DNA from: an uncultured Eubacteriales bacterium
GTDB taxonomy: Bacteria; Bacillota; Clostridia; Oscillospirales; CAG-272
NCBI GenBank assembly: GCA_905210485.1
Contig: CAJLXA010000036.1
Location: 1 to 19,137 of the forward strand
Length of the DNA stretch: 19,137 bases
Direction: 5' to 3'
The translations under genes and the position numbers were made by a program. Below the pieces are notes generated by a model. It was not told the DNA's origin. It searched no databases and saw only the letters and a list, made by a program, of their open reading frames with translations. The first letter of the stretch is position 1, and the number at the start of each line of letters is the position of its first letter. Below are positions 1 through 6,944 of this stretch, piece after piece.

Positions 1-1280
1 CCGCCGGTAACAACCACCTCGGCGGCGATGACTTCGATAAGCGCGTCATCGACTGGATGGCCGACACTTTCAAAGCCGAAAACGGCATTGATCTCCGCCA
101 GGATAAAATGGCGCTCCAGAGACTGAAAGAGGCCGCTGAAAAAGCAAAGATTGAACTTTCCGGCATGACCACGACCGAAATCAACCTGCCCTTCATCACG
201 GCAGACGCCACCGGCCCGAAACATTTCAACGCCACGCTGACCCGTGCGAAATTCAACGACCTTACCCGTGACCTTGTCGAAGCGACCATGGCTCCGACAA
301 AGCAGGTGCTCCGCGATGCCGGTCTGAATCCCTCCGACATTCACAAAGTGCTTCTCGTCGGCGGTTCGTCCCGTATCCCCGCGGTACAGGAAGCGCTGAA
401 AGCCTTTATTTCCGCCGAACCTTTCAAAGGCATCAACCCCGATGAATGTGTCGCCATCGGCGCAGCCATTCAGGGCGGCGTTCTCGGCGGCGACGTAAAG
501 GATCTGCTCCTGCTTGACGTTACGCCGCTGTCTCTCGGCATCGAAACGCTCGGCGGCGTTATGAACCGCATTATCGAACGTAACACCACGATCCCTGTCA
601 AGAAGAGCCAGGTTTATTCGACCGCGGCCGACGGCCAGACTTCCGTGGAAATCCACGTACTGCAGGGCGAACGTGAAATGGCCTCCGGCAATACCACGCT
701 CGGACGCTTTGTACTCGACGGCATCACCCCCGCTCCCCGCGGCGTTCCGCAGATCGAAGTTACCTTTGATATCGACGCCAACGGTATCGTAAATGTAACC
801 GCTACCGATAAAGGTACCGGCAAGGAACAGCATATCACCATCACATCGTCCACCAACATGTCGAAAGAAGACATCGACCGCGCGGTAAACGAAGCCGCCA
901 AGTTCGCCGAAGAAGATAAAAAGGCGAAAGAGGCTGTGGAAGTCAAGAACCGCGCCGAAAGCATGGTTCTCCAGTGCGAAAAAACGTTGTCCGATCTCGG
1001 CGACAAAGTGAGCGATACCGATAAGGCCACCGTGCAGGCTGCCATCGACAAACTGAAAGAAACGGCCAAGGGCAACGATACCGAAGCCATCAAGGCCGAC
1101 ACCGAGGCTCTCGAAAAAGCCTTCTACCCGATTGCCGAAAAGATGTACGCACAGGCAGGCGGCGCACAGGGCGGCGCGCAGGGCTTTGATCCGAACGCGC
1201 AGAACAATGCCGGCGGCGACGCCAACGGCTCGGCAAACAACGGCTATTACAACGCCGACTTTGAAGACAAGACGAAATAA
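1..1280 (+). CDS. dnaK: Chaperone protein DnaK (Hsp70), 5' truncated by window edge
   Basis: This is the C-terminal ~426 residues of the ATP-dependent cytosolic chaperone that binds exposed hydrophobic peptides and cycles with DnaJ and GrpE. The reading frame is open from base 3 with NNHLGGDDFD, an ATPase-domain motif of Hsp70. The second half of the nucleotide-binding domain follows, including VLLVGGSSRIPAVQ. The interdomain linker DVKDLLLLDVTPLSLG lies at about bases 490-537. The beta-sandwich substrate-binding domain contains GERE and FDIDANGIVNVTA. A helical lid follows, then a Gly/Asn/Ala-rich tail ending NADFEDKTK, a variant of the usual acidic DnaK tail. The N-terminal ~190 residues lie outside the window. 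The downstream partner dnaJ is in the same direction after a structured gap. hrcA and grpE, often upstream in Bacillota, are not visible. Identity is certain. Confidence 0.98.
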   Translation, partial: AGNNHLGGDDFDKRVIDWMADTFKAENGIDLRQDKMALQRLKEAAEKAKIELSGMTTTEINLPFITADATGPKHFNATLTRAKFNDLTRDLVEATMAPTKQVLRDAGLNPSDIHKVLLVGGSSRIPAVQEALKAFISAEPFKGINPDECVAIGAAIQGGVLGGDVKDLLLLDVTPLSLGIETLGGVMNRIIERNTTIPVKKSQVYSTAADGQTSVEIHVLQGEREMASGNTTLGRFVLDGITPAPRGVPQIEVTFDIDANGIVNVTATDKGTGKEQHITITSSTNMSKEDIDRAVNEAAKFAEEDKKAKEAVEVKNRAESMVLQCEKTLSDLGDKVSDTDKATVQAAIDKLKETAKGNDTEAIKADTEALEKAFYPIAEKMYAQAGGAQGGAQGFDPNAQNNAGGDANGSANNGYYNADFEDKTK

Positions 1281-1300
1281 GGCGATGTAACGTTCGGCGC

Positions 1301-1434
1301 CGTTCCCGGTCAACCGAATACCCGTGAAAGTAGCAAGGCGCACCTGTGCGCTTTGCTACTTGGGTTTCATAAGACATAACCGGGAGCGCCCGACCCCGAT
1401 ATTTATGCATACGCTCCCTTATGGGAGACAGGAG
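1301..1434 (+). promoter_or_regulatory. Structured dnaK-dnaJ intergenic leader with competing helices
   Basis: Four helices can be drawn by hand. P1 pairs 1301-1310 with 1379-1388 (10 pairs, one G-U). P2 is a 15-pair hairpin at 1328-1361 enclosed by P1. P3 pairs 1382-1388 (GGGAGCG) with 1412-1418 (CGCTCCC). P4 pairs 1414-1418 (CTCCC) with 1423-1427 (GGGAG), just before the dnaJ ribosome binding site. P1 and P3 share the strand 1382-1388, and P3 and P4 share 1414-1418, so neighbouring helices exclude each other. This is the geometry of an attenuator or translational switch. I do not recognise a known riboswitch class, and a regulatory role is inferred. Confidence 0.45.
1328..1361 (+). terminator. 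15-bp hairpin after dnaK, weak terminator or RNA-stability element
   Basis: A 15-pair stem (one G-U) with a CCTG tetraloop lies 47 bases after the dnaK stop. Only TGGGTTTCAT follows, so it lacks a proper U-tract. Partial termination or protection of the dnaK 3' end, giving more DnaK than DnaJ, is more likely than full termination. Confidence 0.4.
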
Positions 1435-1441
1435 TACCTAT

Positions 1442-2593
1442 ATGGCTGAAAAGAAAGATTATTATGAGGTTCTCGGCGTCAGCAAGACCGCGACCGACGA
1501 CGAACTGAAAAAAGCATACCGCGTACTGGCTAAGAAATATCATCCCGATATGAACCCGAACAACCCCGAAGCGGCGGAAAAGTTCAAGGAAGTAAACGAA
1601 GCCTATGGCGTACTGTCCGATAAAGATAAACGCGCAAAATACGATCAGTACGGCCATGCCGCGTTTGATCCGTCGGCCGGAGGCGGTTTCGGCGGTTTTG
1701 ACTTCGGCGGAGGCGGCATGGACTTCGGCGATATTTTCTCGTCCTTCTTCGGCGGGGGCTTCGGCGGCGGTTCCTCATCGGCGCGCAGAAACGCGCCGCA
1801 GGAAGGCGACGACATCGGCGTTCGTCTGACGATCGACTTTGAAGAAGCGGTGTTCGGTTGCAAAAAGGATATTTCGTTCGCGCATATTGAAGTATGCCCC
1901 GAATGTCACGGCACCGGCGCGGAAAAAGGAACGTCCGTCGAAACCTGCCCGACCTGTCACGGCCGCGGCCAGACGACGGTGAATCAACGCACCGCATTCG
2001 GCACGTTCCAGTCGACGCGCCCCTGCCCCGATTGCCACGGTACGGGCAAGATCATTAAAAATCCCTGCAAGAACTGCCGTTCCACCGGTTACGTCCGCGT
2101 GAAAAAAGAAATCACCGTGACGATCCCCGCCGGCATTGACAACGGCAACCGTATTTCCTGCACAGGCCAGGGCGACGCGGGACGAAACGGAGGCCCGGCC
2201 GGCGACCTCATTATCGAGGTCATGACGCGCGAGCACCCGATCTTCAAACGCGACGGAAGCAATATTTATTGCACCGTTCCCGTTACCTTTACCGAATGTG
2301 CGCTCGGCGCGGAAATTGAAATTCCAACGTTGACCGGCCCCGAAAAATATACCATTCCCGAAGGAACGCAGACGGGAACCACCTTTACTTTGCCCGGGCG
2401 CGGCATCGCCGGTGTACGCGGCCGCCGCAACGGCAATCTTTACGTTACCGTCAATGTTGAAGTTCCGAAAAAACTCTCCGCGGAGCAAAAAGATCTGCTA
2501 CGCCGTTTTGCGGGAACCTGCGACGACAAAAACAATGCCGGCCGCACGGATTTTCTGAAGAAAATCAAAAACCTGTTCACAAAGCGCCGCTGA
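1442..2593 (+). CDS. dnaJ: Chaperone protein DnaJ (Hsp40)
   Basis: This is the co-chaperone that stimulates DnaK ATP hydrolysis and delivers unfolded clients. It is 383 residues, normal for a type I DnaJ. The J domain is at 1-70 with the essential HPD at 34-36. A Gly/Phe-rich region occupies about 79-111. The zinc-binding domain has four Cys motifs at about 152-159 (CPECHGTG), 169-176, 195-202 and 209-216. The fourth reads CKNCRSTG, so its first Gly is replaced by Ser. C-terminal substrate-binding domains follow. An ATG at 1421 is in frame, but the ATG at 1442 is preferred because AGGAG at 1430-1434 sits 7 bases before it and the protein then begins MAEKKDYYEVLG, as in the family. No promoter was seen between dnaK and dnaJ, so it is probably co-transcribed with dnaK. 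Confidence 0.97.
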   Translation: MAEKKDYYEVLGVSKTATDDELKKAYRVLAKKYHPDMNPNNPEAAEKFKEVNEAYGVLSDKDKRAKYDQYGHAAFDPSAGGGFGGFDFGGGGMDFGDIFSSFFGGGFGGGSSSARRNAPQEGDDIGVRLTIDFEEAVFGCKKDISFAHIEVCPECHGTGAEKGTSVETCPTCHGRGQTTVNQRTAFGTFQSTRPCPDCHGTGKIIKNPCKNCRSTGYVRVKKEITVTIPAGIDNGNRISCTGQGDAGRNGGPAGDLIIEVMTREHPIFKRDGSNIYCTVPVTFTECALGAEIEIPTLTGPEKYTIPEGTQTGTTFTLPGRGIAGVRGRRNGNLYVTVNVEVPKKLSAEQKDLLRRFAGTCDDKNNAGRTDFLKKIKNLFTKRR

Positions 2594-2609
2594 CCGATCC
2601 GTCTACGGA

Positions 2610-2641
2610 AAAAGGAGCCATTACGTGGCTCCTTTTCTTTT
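2610..2641 (+). terminator. Rho-independent terminator after dnaJ
   Basis: AAAAGGAGCCA (2610-2620) pairs perfectly with TGGCTCCTTTT (2626-2636) across a TTACG loop, and TTTTCTTTT follows. It starts 17 bases after the dnaJ stop and closes the dnaK-dnaJ unit. Confidence 0.9.
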
Positions 2642-2754
2642 CCCTGCCGAGACCGCATCGTGGCGCTTTTCCGCATTTCGCCGTTTCCGGAAAACCAATC
2701 CGGAAAACAACCTCATACCGCGGCCGAAAAACAAAGATTTTTTTTGCAAATCCC

Positions 2755-2783
2755 TGTACAAACGGCAGGAAAAGTGGTATGAT
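2755..2783 (+). promoter_or_regulatory. Sigma-A promoter with extended -10 for the HAD phosphatase gene
   Basis: A -35-like TGTACA (2755-2760) is followed by a 17-base spacer and a TATGAT -10 (2778-2783). The -10 is preceded by TGG, giving the TGn extended -10 signature that compensates for a weak -35. The predicted start is near 2790, about 25 bases before the gene. Confidence 0.65.
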
Positions 2784-2814
2784 ATACATATATCAATAAC
2801 AAGAGGTTGACCGT

Positions 2815-3606
2815 ATGACCACAAACTTAGAAGAACTCCGCGCGAAAAAAGCGTTTATTTGCGATATGGACGGCGTTATCTATCACGGAAACCGCCTCAT
2901 CCCGCGCGTCCCCGAATTTGTCGATTGGCTTTACCGTGAGAAAAAAGACTTTCTTTTTCTGACGAACTCTTCCGAACGTTCGCCGCGCGAACTGGCACGG
3001 AAACTGTCCCGTATGGGTCTTGACGTAGGCGAAGAGCATTTTTACACAAGCGCTCTGGCAACCGCCATGTTTTTAAAAAGTCAGTGTCCGGGCGGCAGTG
3101 CCTATGTGATCGGCGAACCCGGCCTTGTCAATGCACTTTACGACGCAGGCATCATCATGAACGACGTCAATCCCGACTATGTGATTTTCGGCGAAACGCG
3201 TTCCCTGAACTATGAAAAGATCGAGCGCGCCGTCAAACTCGTGCAAAGCGGCGCCAAACTGATCGGTACGAACCCCGACCTGACCGGTCCGTCCGAAATC
3301 GGCATTATCCCCGCCTGCCGCGCGCTGATCTCGCCGATCGAAATGACGACGGGCGTACAAGCCTATTTTCTCGGAAAACCGAATCCGCTCATGATGCGTC
3401 ATGCGCTGAAACTCCTCGGCTGTCACCGTGCCGATGTGGCCATTATCGGCGACCGTATGGACACCGATATTGTAGCGGGCATCGAAACCGAAATGGACAC
3501 GGCGCTGGTTCTTTCCGGCGTGAGCACCGAGGAAACCGTGAAAAGTTTCCCTTACCGGCCGAAATACATTCTCCGCGATGTCGGAGAGATTGCCGGAGCC
3601 ATCTGA
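2815..3606 (+). CDS. HAD-superfamily (subclass IIA, NagD-like) phosphatase
   Basis: This is a 263-residue cytosolic haloacid-dehalogenase phosphohydrolase of the NagD / p-nitrophenylphosphatase type, which removes phosphate from small phosphorylated metabolites. All four HAD motifs are visible. Motif I is FICDMDG, with nucleophile Asp17 and acid/base Asp19. Motif II is FLTNSS at about 48-53. Motif III Lys is in LGKPNP (about 188). Motif IV is IIGDRMDTD at about 210-218. The large cap between motifs II and III is typical of subclass IIA. AGAGG lies 8 bases before the ATG. The gene has its own promoter and is followed by a terminator, so it is probably monocistronic. Substrates of this family vary (nucleotides, 4-nitrophenyl phosphate, phosphoglycolate), so I assign no specific substrate. 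Confidence 0.92.
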   Translation: MTTNLEELRAKKAFICDMDGVIYHGNRLIPRVPEFVDWLYREKKDFLFLTNSSERSPRELARKLSRMGLDVGEEHFYTSALATAMFLKSQCPGGSAYVIGEPGLVNALYDAGIIMNDVNPDYVIFGETRSLNYEKIERAVKLVQSGAKLIGTNPDLTGPSEIGIIPACRALISPIEMTTGVQAYFLGKPNPLMMRHALKLLGCHRADVAIIGDRMDTDIVAGIETEMDTALVLSGVSTEETVKSFPYRPKYILRDVGEIAGAI

Positions 3607-3612
3607 CACCAT

Positions 3613-3650
3613 AAAAACCGGGGCGTAAGCATGCTTACGCCCCGGTTTTT
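3613..3650. terminator. Perfect 38-bp palindromic bidirectional terminator
   Basis: The run from AAAAACCGGGGCG to its mirror CGCCCCGGTTTTT is a perfect inverted repeat centred between 3631 and 3632. It has an A5 tract on the left and a T5 tract on the right, so it works as an intrinsic terminator on both strands. It begins 6 bases after the HAD stop and ends 16 bases before the stop of the convergent cytidylate-kinase-like gene. Confidence 0.95.
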
Positions 3651-3666
3651 ATGTTAACGGCCTGTA

Positions 3667-4299
3667 TCAGACGAATTTTTCGCCGAACCGCTTTTCCATG
3701 TAATCCACGATCATGTCCGCGCACTCGTCATACGACAAATGCGAAGAATTCAGGCACAGATCATAGTTGCCTGCATGGCACCATGTCTGATCCGTGTAAT
3801 ACTTATAATAGTTTGCGCGTTCCTTATTCTTACGCTCACACTTTTCATAGGCCTCTTTCATTGAAATACCGTAGCGCTCCGTTTCGCGCACGGCGCAGGT
3901 CTCCTCGTCGGCCGTGATGAAAACGCGCACGATCCGCGGGTGATTCTTCAGAATGTAGTCCGCGCAACGGCCGATCACGATACAGGATTCCTGATTCGCC
4001 AGTTCCCGTAACACTTTCGCCTGATAATTGAAAAGGTTGTGATCCGAAGTGAAATCGCCGGACTGCGGACGGATCAGTTCCCCGCTGTAAACTTTCCGCG
4101 TGATACGGAAAAGCGGCGTTGCGCGCAACTTTTCATCAGCGCGGGCAAAAAGATTCTCGTCGATGCCGCTGTCATCGGAGGCCATTCGCAGAAGTTTCTT
4201 GTCATACATCGGTATATGCAGTTTGCGGGACAGGGATTCGCCCACCTGCACGCCGCCGCAACCGCACATACGGTTAATGGTTACCACATACTTTTCCAT
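3667..4299 (-). CDS. Cytidylate-kinase-like family protein
   Basis: This 210-residue protein resembles the clostridial cytidylate-kinase-like family (AAK-type P-loop kinases), which is related to CMP kinase but distinct from canonical Cmk. It begins with a beta strand and NRMCGCGG at 9-16, a variant of the family glycine-rich loop in which the usual Ser residues are Cys. LHIPMYDKKLL, SGIDENLF and CIVIGRCADYIL follow. The C-terminal half has the characteristic ERANYYKYYTDQTW and YDLCLNSS blocks. AAAGGAG lies 9 bases upstream of the ATG. It follows hprK by 25 bases on the same strand and shares its promoter. The nucleotide substrate of this family is not settled and CMP is only an inference. 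The Cys-rich loop (residues 12 and 14) is unusual. Confidence 0.85.
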   Translation of the reverse strand: MEKYVVTINRMCGCGGVQVGESLSRKLHIPMYDKKLLRMASDDSGIDENLFARADEKLRATPLFRITRKVYSGELIRPQSGDFTSDHNLFNYQAKVLRELANQESCIVIGRCADYILKNHPRIVRVFITADEETCAVRETERYGISMKEAYEKCERKNKERANYYKYYTDQTWCHAGNYDLCLNSSHLSYDECADMIVDYMEKRFGEKFV

Positions 4300-4324
4300 A
4301 TAGCATATCTCCTTTATGTATTTT

Positions 4325-5257
4325 TCAGTTCTGTTCGATCCCCATGGATTCCATCAAGCGCTTGTTGAATTCTTCCGCCGTATTGTATCCCATCTTTTTC
4401 TGACGGTGATTCATGGCGGCGATTTCAAGAATGATGGCAAGGTTTCGTCCGGGACGCACGGGAATTGTAATTGACGGGACTTTAATGCCGAGTATTTCGG
4501 TCGTTTCGCTGTCAAGTCCGAAGCGGTCGTACATTTTTCCCTGCACCCACTGTTCCAGATTCACGATAAGGTCAATCTTTTCCGACACATTCACGGCGCC
4601 CATGCCGAACAGACGCCGCACATCCACGATGCCGATGCCGCGCAGTTCCACATAATGGCGTATAATCTCCGGCGCTTCGCCGACAAGCGTTTTGGCGGAT
4701 ACGCGTTTGATCTCCACGGCGTCGTCCGCGATAAGACGATGCCCGCGCTTCACAAGTTCGATCGCGGTTTCGCTTTTACCGATGCCGCTGTCACCGAGCA
4801 GAAGAAGACCCTCGCCGTAAACCTCCACAAGCACACCGTGACGGGTAATGCGCGGCGCCAGTTTGACATTGAGATACGCAATGAGCGAAGCCATAAATTC
4901 GCTCGTCCGGTCATGGGTGACCATCATCGGAACGGCATATTCCTTGGCATAATCAAACATTTCGGGATATGGAACGAGCGAAGAGGAAAGAACGAGCGCG
5001 GCGGGGTGAAGCGCAAAGAAATTTTCCAAGGTCTTGCGCCGCTCGATTTCGGGCAGACCGCCGAGGTAATTATGTTCTACCTTACCGATAATCTCGATAC
5101 GGGCCTGTTCAAAGTAATCGGTATAACCGACAAGCAAAAGACCCGGCCGGTTGACATGGGTGCTGGTAATCGGAATGTTTTCGGCAAGATCGGGCATATA
5201 CAGGGATTCCAGCGACAGTTCGTCAATAATCGCGGAAAGCGGAACGGAATATTCCAT
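4325..5257 (-). CDS. hprK: HPr kinase/phosphorylase
   Basis: This is the bifunctional enzyme that phosphorylates HPr (and Crh where present) on Ser46 in response to glycolytic intermediates and reverses the reaction when phosphate is high. It is the central switch of carbon catabolite control in Bacillota. At 310 residues it has the standard length. The N-terminal regulatory domain spans about 1-130. The active-site His is in TRHGVLVEVYGEG (His140). The Walker A loop is GDSGIGKS at 155-162, followed by ADDAVE. The family signature is VELRGIGIVDVRRLFG at about 203-218. The C-terminus is PVRPGRNLAIILEIAAMNHR. The ATG at 5257 was chosen over an upstream TTG because AGGAGGT precedes it by 5 bases and MEYSVPLSAI aligns with the family. 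It is the first gene of a two-gene leftward unit. Confidence 0.97.
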   Translation of the reverse strand: MEYSVPLSAIIDELSLESLYMPDLAENIPITSTHVNRPGLLLVGYTDYFEQARIEIIGKVEHNYLGGLPEIERRKTLENFFALHPAALVLSSSLVPYPEMFDYAKEYAVPMMVTHDRTSEFMASLIAYLNVKLAPRITRHGVLVEVYGEGLLLLGDSGIGKSETAIELVKRGHRLIADDAVEIKRVSAKTLVGEAPEIIRHYVELRGIGIVDVRRLFGMGAVNVSEKIDLIVNLEQWVQGKMYDRFGLDSETTEILGIKVPSITIPVRPGRNLAIILEIAAMNHRQKKMGYNTAEEFNKRLMESMGIEQN

Positions 5258-5295
5258 ACGGTGACCTCCTCGGTGCAAGATGTTTCTTCACTCCG

Positions 5296-5324
5296 ATTAT
5301 ACCGCAAGCAAGCATAAATTGCAA
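5296..5324 (-). promoter_or_regulatory. Sigma-A promoter for hprK and the downstream kinase-like gene
   Basis: Read leftward, a TTGCAA -35 (5324-5319), a 17-base spacer and a perfect TATAAT -10 (5301-5296) lie about 40 bases before the hprK start. I see no terminator between the upstream permease stop (5329) and this promoter, so some read-through into hprK is possible. Confidence 0.8.
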
Positions 5325-5328
5325 GGTA

Positions 5329-6216
5329 TCAGGCAAAAAAAGTTGCAAGTCCCGTAAAATCGACAAGGGATCCGACGATAACGCCGGTAAGATAAAGGAT
5401 ACCAAGGATAAAGAAATTTTCTTTCATCGGACGGTTCACGCGGAAAAGAATCATAATGCCGACGCCGGAACCGGCAAGCAGACCGGCAAGCATCGCGCCG
5501 GCGCCGATAATACCTCCGAGATAGAGCTCGGTCAGAATCACGCTGGAAGCGCAGTTCGGAATAAGTCCGACAAGTCCCGACAACAGAAGCGAAAGCGTCG
5601 GCGCCGCCGTGGCAAACGCCGTGAGTTTCTCTTCGCCGATAAACAGAATCAATGCGTTAAGAACAAAGGAAAACGCGAGAATAAACAAGAAAACGCGCAC
5701 AGTGTGATGCAATGCCGAAAGGAAAACGCCTTTTTCGCAATGACAATGCTCCCGTTCACAGAAATCGGCAATCGGAGCCGCCGCAAAACGCCGGCGGTAC
5801 AAACGGTAAAATACATCGACGAGAAGACCCACAGCCATACCGATCACGACCTTAAAGCCGATCAGTTTCAGGATCAGAAGCGCCGGAGCGCCCTCCGCAA
5901 TGAGAACGGGAAGCATCTCGTCCGACGCGGAAAGAAAAACGGCAACAAGCGTTCCGAGCGAAAGGATATGCCCCGCATAAAGTTGCGACGCCATGGCGGA
6001 AAAACCGCATTGCGGAACGATCCCGGTAAGCGCGCCGACGATCGGCCCGGCTTTCCCCGAACGGCGGATCAGATTTTCGGTTTTCTCTTTGCCGGCATGT
6101 TCAATGACCTCCAAAAGCAGATAGGCAATAAATAAAAATGGCAGTAGCCGCACGCTGTCTTTCAGTGTGTCAAGAAGCGCGTCGGCAAGCGTTTTAAAAA
6201 ATTGTGATGCGGTCAT
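5329..6216 (-). CDS. Multi-spanning permease, ArsP_2-type (putative metal/metalloid exporter)
   Basis: This 295-residue polytopic membrane protein has roughly 8-10 hydrophobic segments. It resembles the family annotated as arsenic efflux protein or putative manganese transporter (ArsP_2). Two half-molecules are recognisable from paired motifs, GIVPQCGFS at 65-73 and GLIPNCASS at 217-225, suggesting an internal duplication. Each has a Pro-x-Cys that probably lies in the transport path. The hydrophilic loop between the halves carries DFCEREHCHCE at 151-161, a cluster of three Cys and two His that looks like a soft-metal site. Its ATG overlaps the fur-family stop (ATGA), and GGAGA lies 7 bases upstream, so the two are translationally coupled. 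Coupling to a Fur-family regulator supports metal transport. The ion and direction cannot be read from the sequence. Confidence 0.8.
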   Translation of the reverse strand: MTASQFFKTLADALLDTLKDSVRLLPFLFIAYLLLEVIEHAGKEKTENLIRRSGKAGPIVGALTGIVPQCGFSAMASQLYAGHILSLGTLVAVFLSASDEMLPVLIAEGAPALLILKLIGFKVVIGMAVGLLVDVFYRLYRRRFAAAPIADFCEREHCHCEKGVFLSALHHTVRVFLFILAFSFVLNALILFIGEEKLTAFATAAPTLSLLLSGLVGLIPNCASSVILTELYLGGIIGAGAMLAGLLAGSGVGIMILFRVNRPMKENFFILGILYLTGVIVGSLVDFTGLATFFA

Positions 6217-6713
6217 ACGGTTTCTCCGTTCGGTATCTTTTCATTTTTCTGTTTTTTTCGGCGGTAGCAGGACGCGCAAAGTCCGTAAAACACCGTACGG
6301 CTTCCGTCAATATGGAACCCGTGTTGCGCGCCGATATGGCGGTAAAGGTCGGTGAGGCAGTCACAGGACAGATGGGTCACCGTACCGCAAGCGGCGCAAA
6401 GCAGATGGTAGTGGTCGCCGCGGCATGCGCCGCTGTAACGATACAATATGCTTTTGCCGTCGGGCGACGGCAGGGTCTGCAATTTTCCTTTTTCGGCGAG
6501 ACGCGACAGATGGCGGTATACCGTCGCAAGTCCGCAACCGTGTCCGTCCGCACGAAGCGCGTCCGCAATCTCGATCGCCGTCAAAGGGCGGTCACCGCAG
6601 GTTTCCATAAAAGAAAGAATGGCGTCCGCCGCCGCGGTACGATAATTCCCGCGAATTCCGCCATGCGCCGCCGTACTGCATTCTGTCTCTGCGTTTTCAT
6701 CGGATCTGTTCAT
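6213..6713 (-). CDS. Fur-family metal-responsive transcriptional regulator
   Basis: This 166-residue regulator belongs to the Fur/Zur/PerR/Mur family of dimeric metal-dependent DNA-binding repressors. The N-terminal winged helix contains LTAIEIADAL and the recognition helix GLATVYRHLSRLAEKG at about 61-76. The dimerisation/metal domain has GDHYHLLCAACG (His101, His103, Cys106, Cys109) and a second CxxC at Cys146/Cys149, giving the structural Cys4 zinc site. His131 and His134 are candidate sensor ligands. Several starts are possible. The ATG at 6713 has AGGAG 9 bases upstream, whereas the ATG at 6719 would leave only 3. The first ~25 residues form an extra, unconserved-looking tail. It is expressed from a strong promoter whose start site lies in a Fur-like palindrome, so autoregulation is likely. 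Sensing of Fe, Mn, Zn or peroxide cannot be distinguished here. Confidence 0.9.
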   Translation of the reverse strand: MNRSDENAETECSTAAHGGIRGNYRTAAADAILSFMETCGDRPLTAIEIADALRADGHGCGLATVYRHLSRLAEKGKLQTLPSPDGKSILYRYSGACRGDHYHLLCAACGTVTHLSCDCLTDLYRHIGAQHGFHIDGSRTVFYGLCASCYRRKKQKNEKIPNGETV

Positions 6714-6739
6714 CCTCATCGACTCCTGTATCCGCAAAA

Positions 6740-6762
6740 TTGAAATTGATTTTCATTTTCAA
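6740..6762. promoter_or_regulatory. Fur-like operator over the start site of the fur-permease unit
   Basis: This 23-base inverted repeat has arms TTGAAA/TTTCAA at both ends and TGA/TCA inside. It contains overlapping copies of a 7-1-7 element close to the TGATAATnATTATCA Fur-box pattern (TGAAAATCAATTTCA on the minus strand matches 12 of 14 positions by eye). It begins 6 bases after the -10 box, over the predicted transcription start, a classic repressor position. Confidence 0.75.
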
Positions 6763-6768
6763 TTTGAA

Positions 6769-6797
6769 ATTATAACACACGGAACGTGAAAAGTCAA
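6769..6797 (-). promoter_or_regulatory. Strong sigma-A promoter of the fur-permease operon
   Basis: Read leftward: TTGACT -35 (6797-6792), 17-base spacer, perfect TATAAT -10 (6774-6769). The predicted start is near 6762, about 50 bases before the fur-family ATG, at the edge of the Fur-like palindrome. Confidence 0.9.
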
Positions 6798-6883
6798 GGC
6801 GCAAAAGAATATTTTTTTGAAACCGTTTATAAGGAGTGTCCGAGGTTCGTATTTATCATGTTTCATAAATCAACGGAATATAC

Positions 6884-6923
6884 AAAACCGGCAGGAGAAG
6901 CACAGACTTCTCCTGCCGGTTTT
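6884..6923 (-). terminator. Rho-independent terminator after the helicase gene
   Basis: A perfect 17-bp stem (6884-6900 with 6907-6923, core CCGGCAGGAGAAG) with a 6-base loop lies 21 bases past the helicase stop. On the minus strand it ends in a TTTT tract. It separates the helicase from the fur promoter. T4 on the plus strand means it could also stop rightward transcripts. Confidence 0.9.
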
Positions 6924-6944
6924 CTGCAAAATGTTGCGTTTTGT

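Noticed and set aside
1421..1441. Upstream ATG at 1421 as the dnaJ start
   Set aside because: It would place the good AGGAG inside the gene and add MGDRSTY, which is not part of DnaJ. The ATG at 1442 has correct spacing.
5325..5350. TTGCAAG repeated at about 5319 and 5342 as a terminator or operator for the permease
   Set aside because: The copies are direct repeats of a short self-complementary word inside the permease end and the hprK -35. No stable stem with a U-tract forms.
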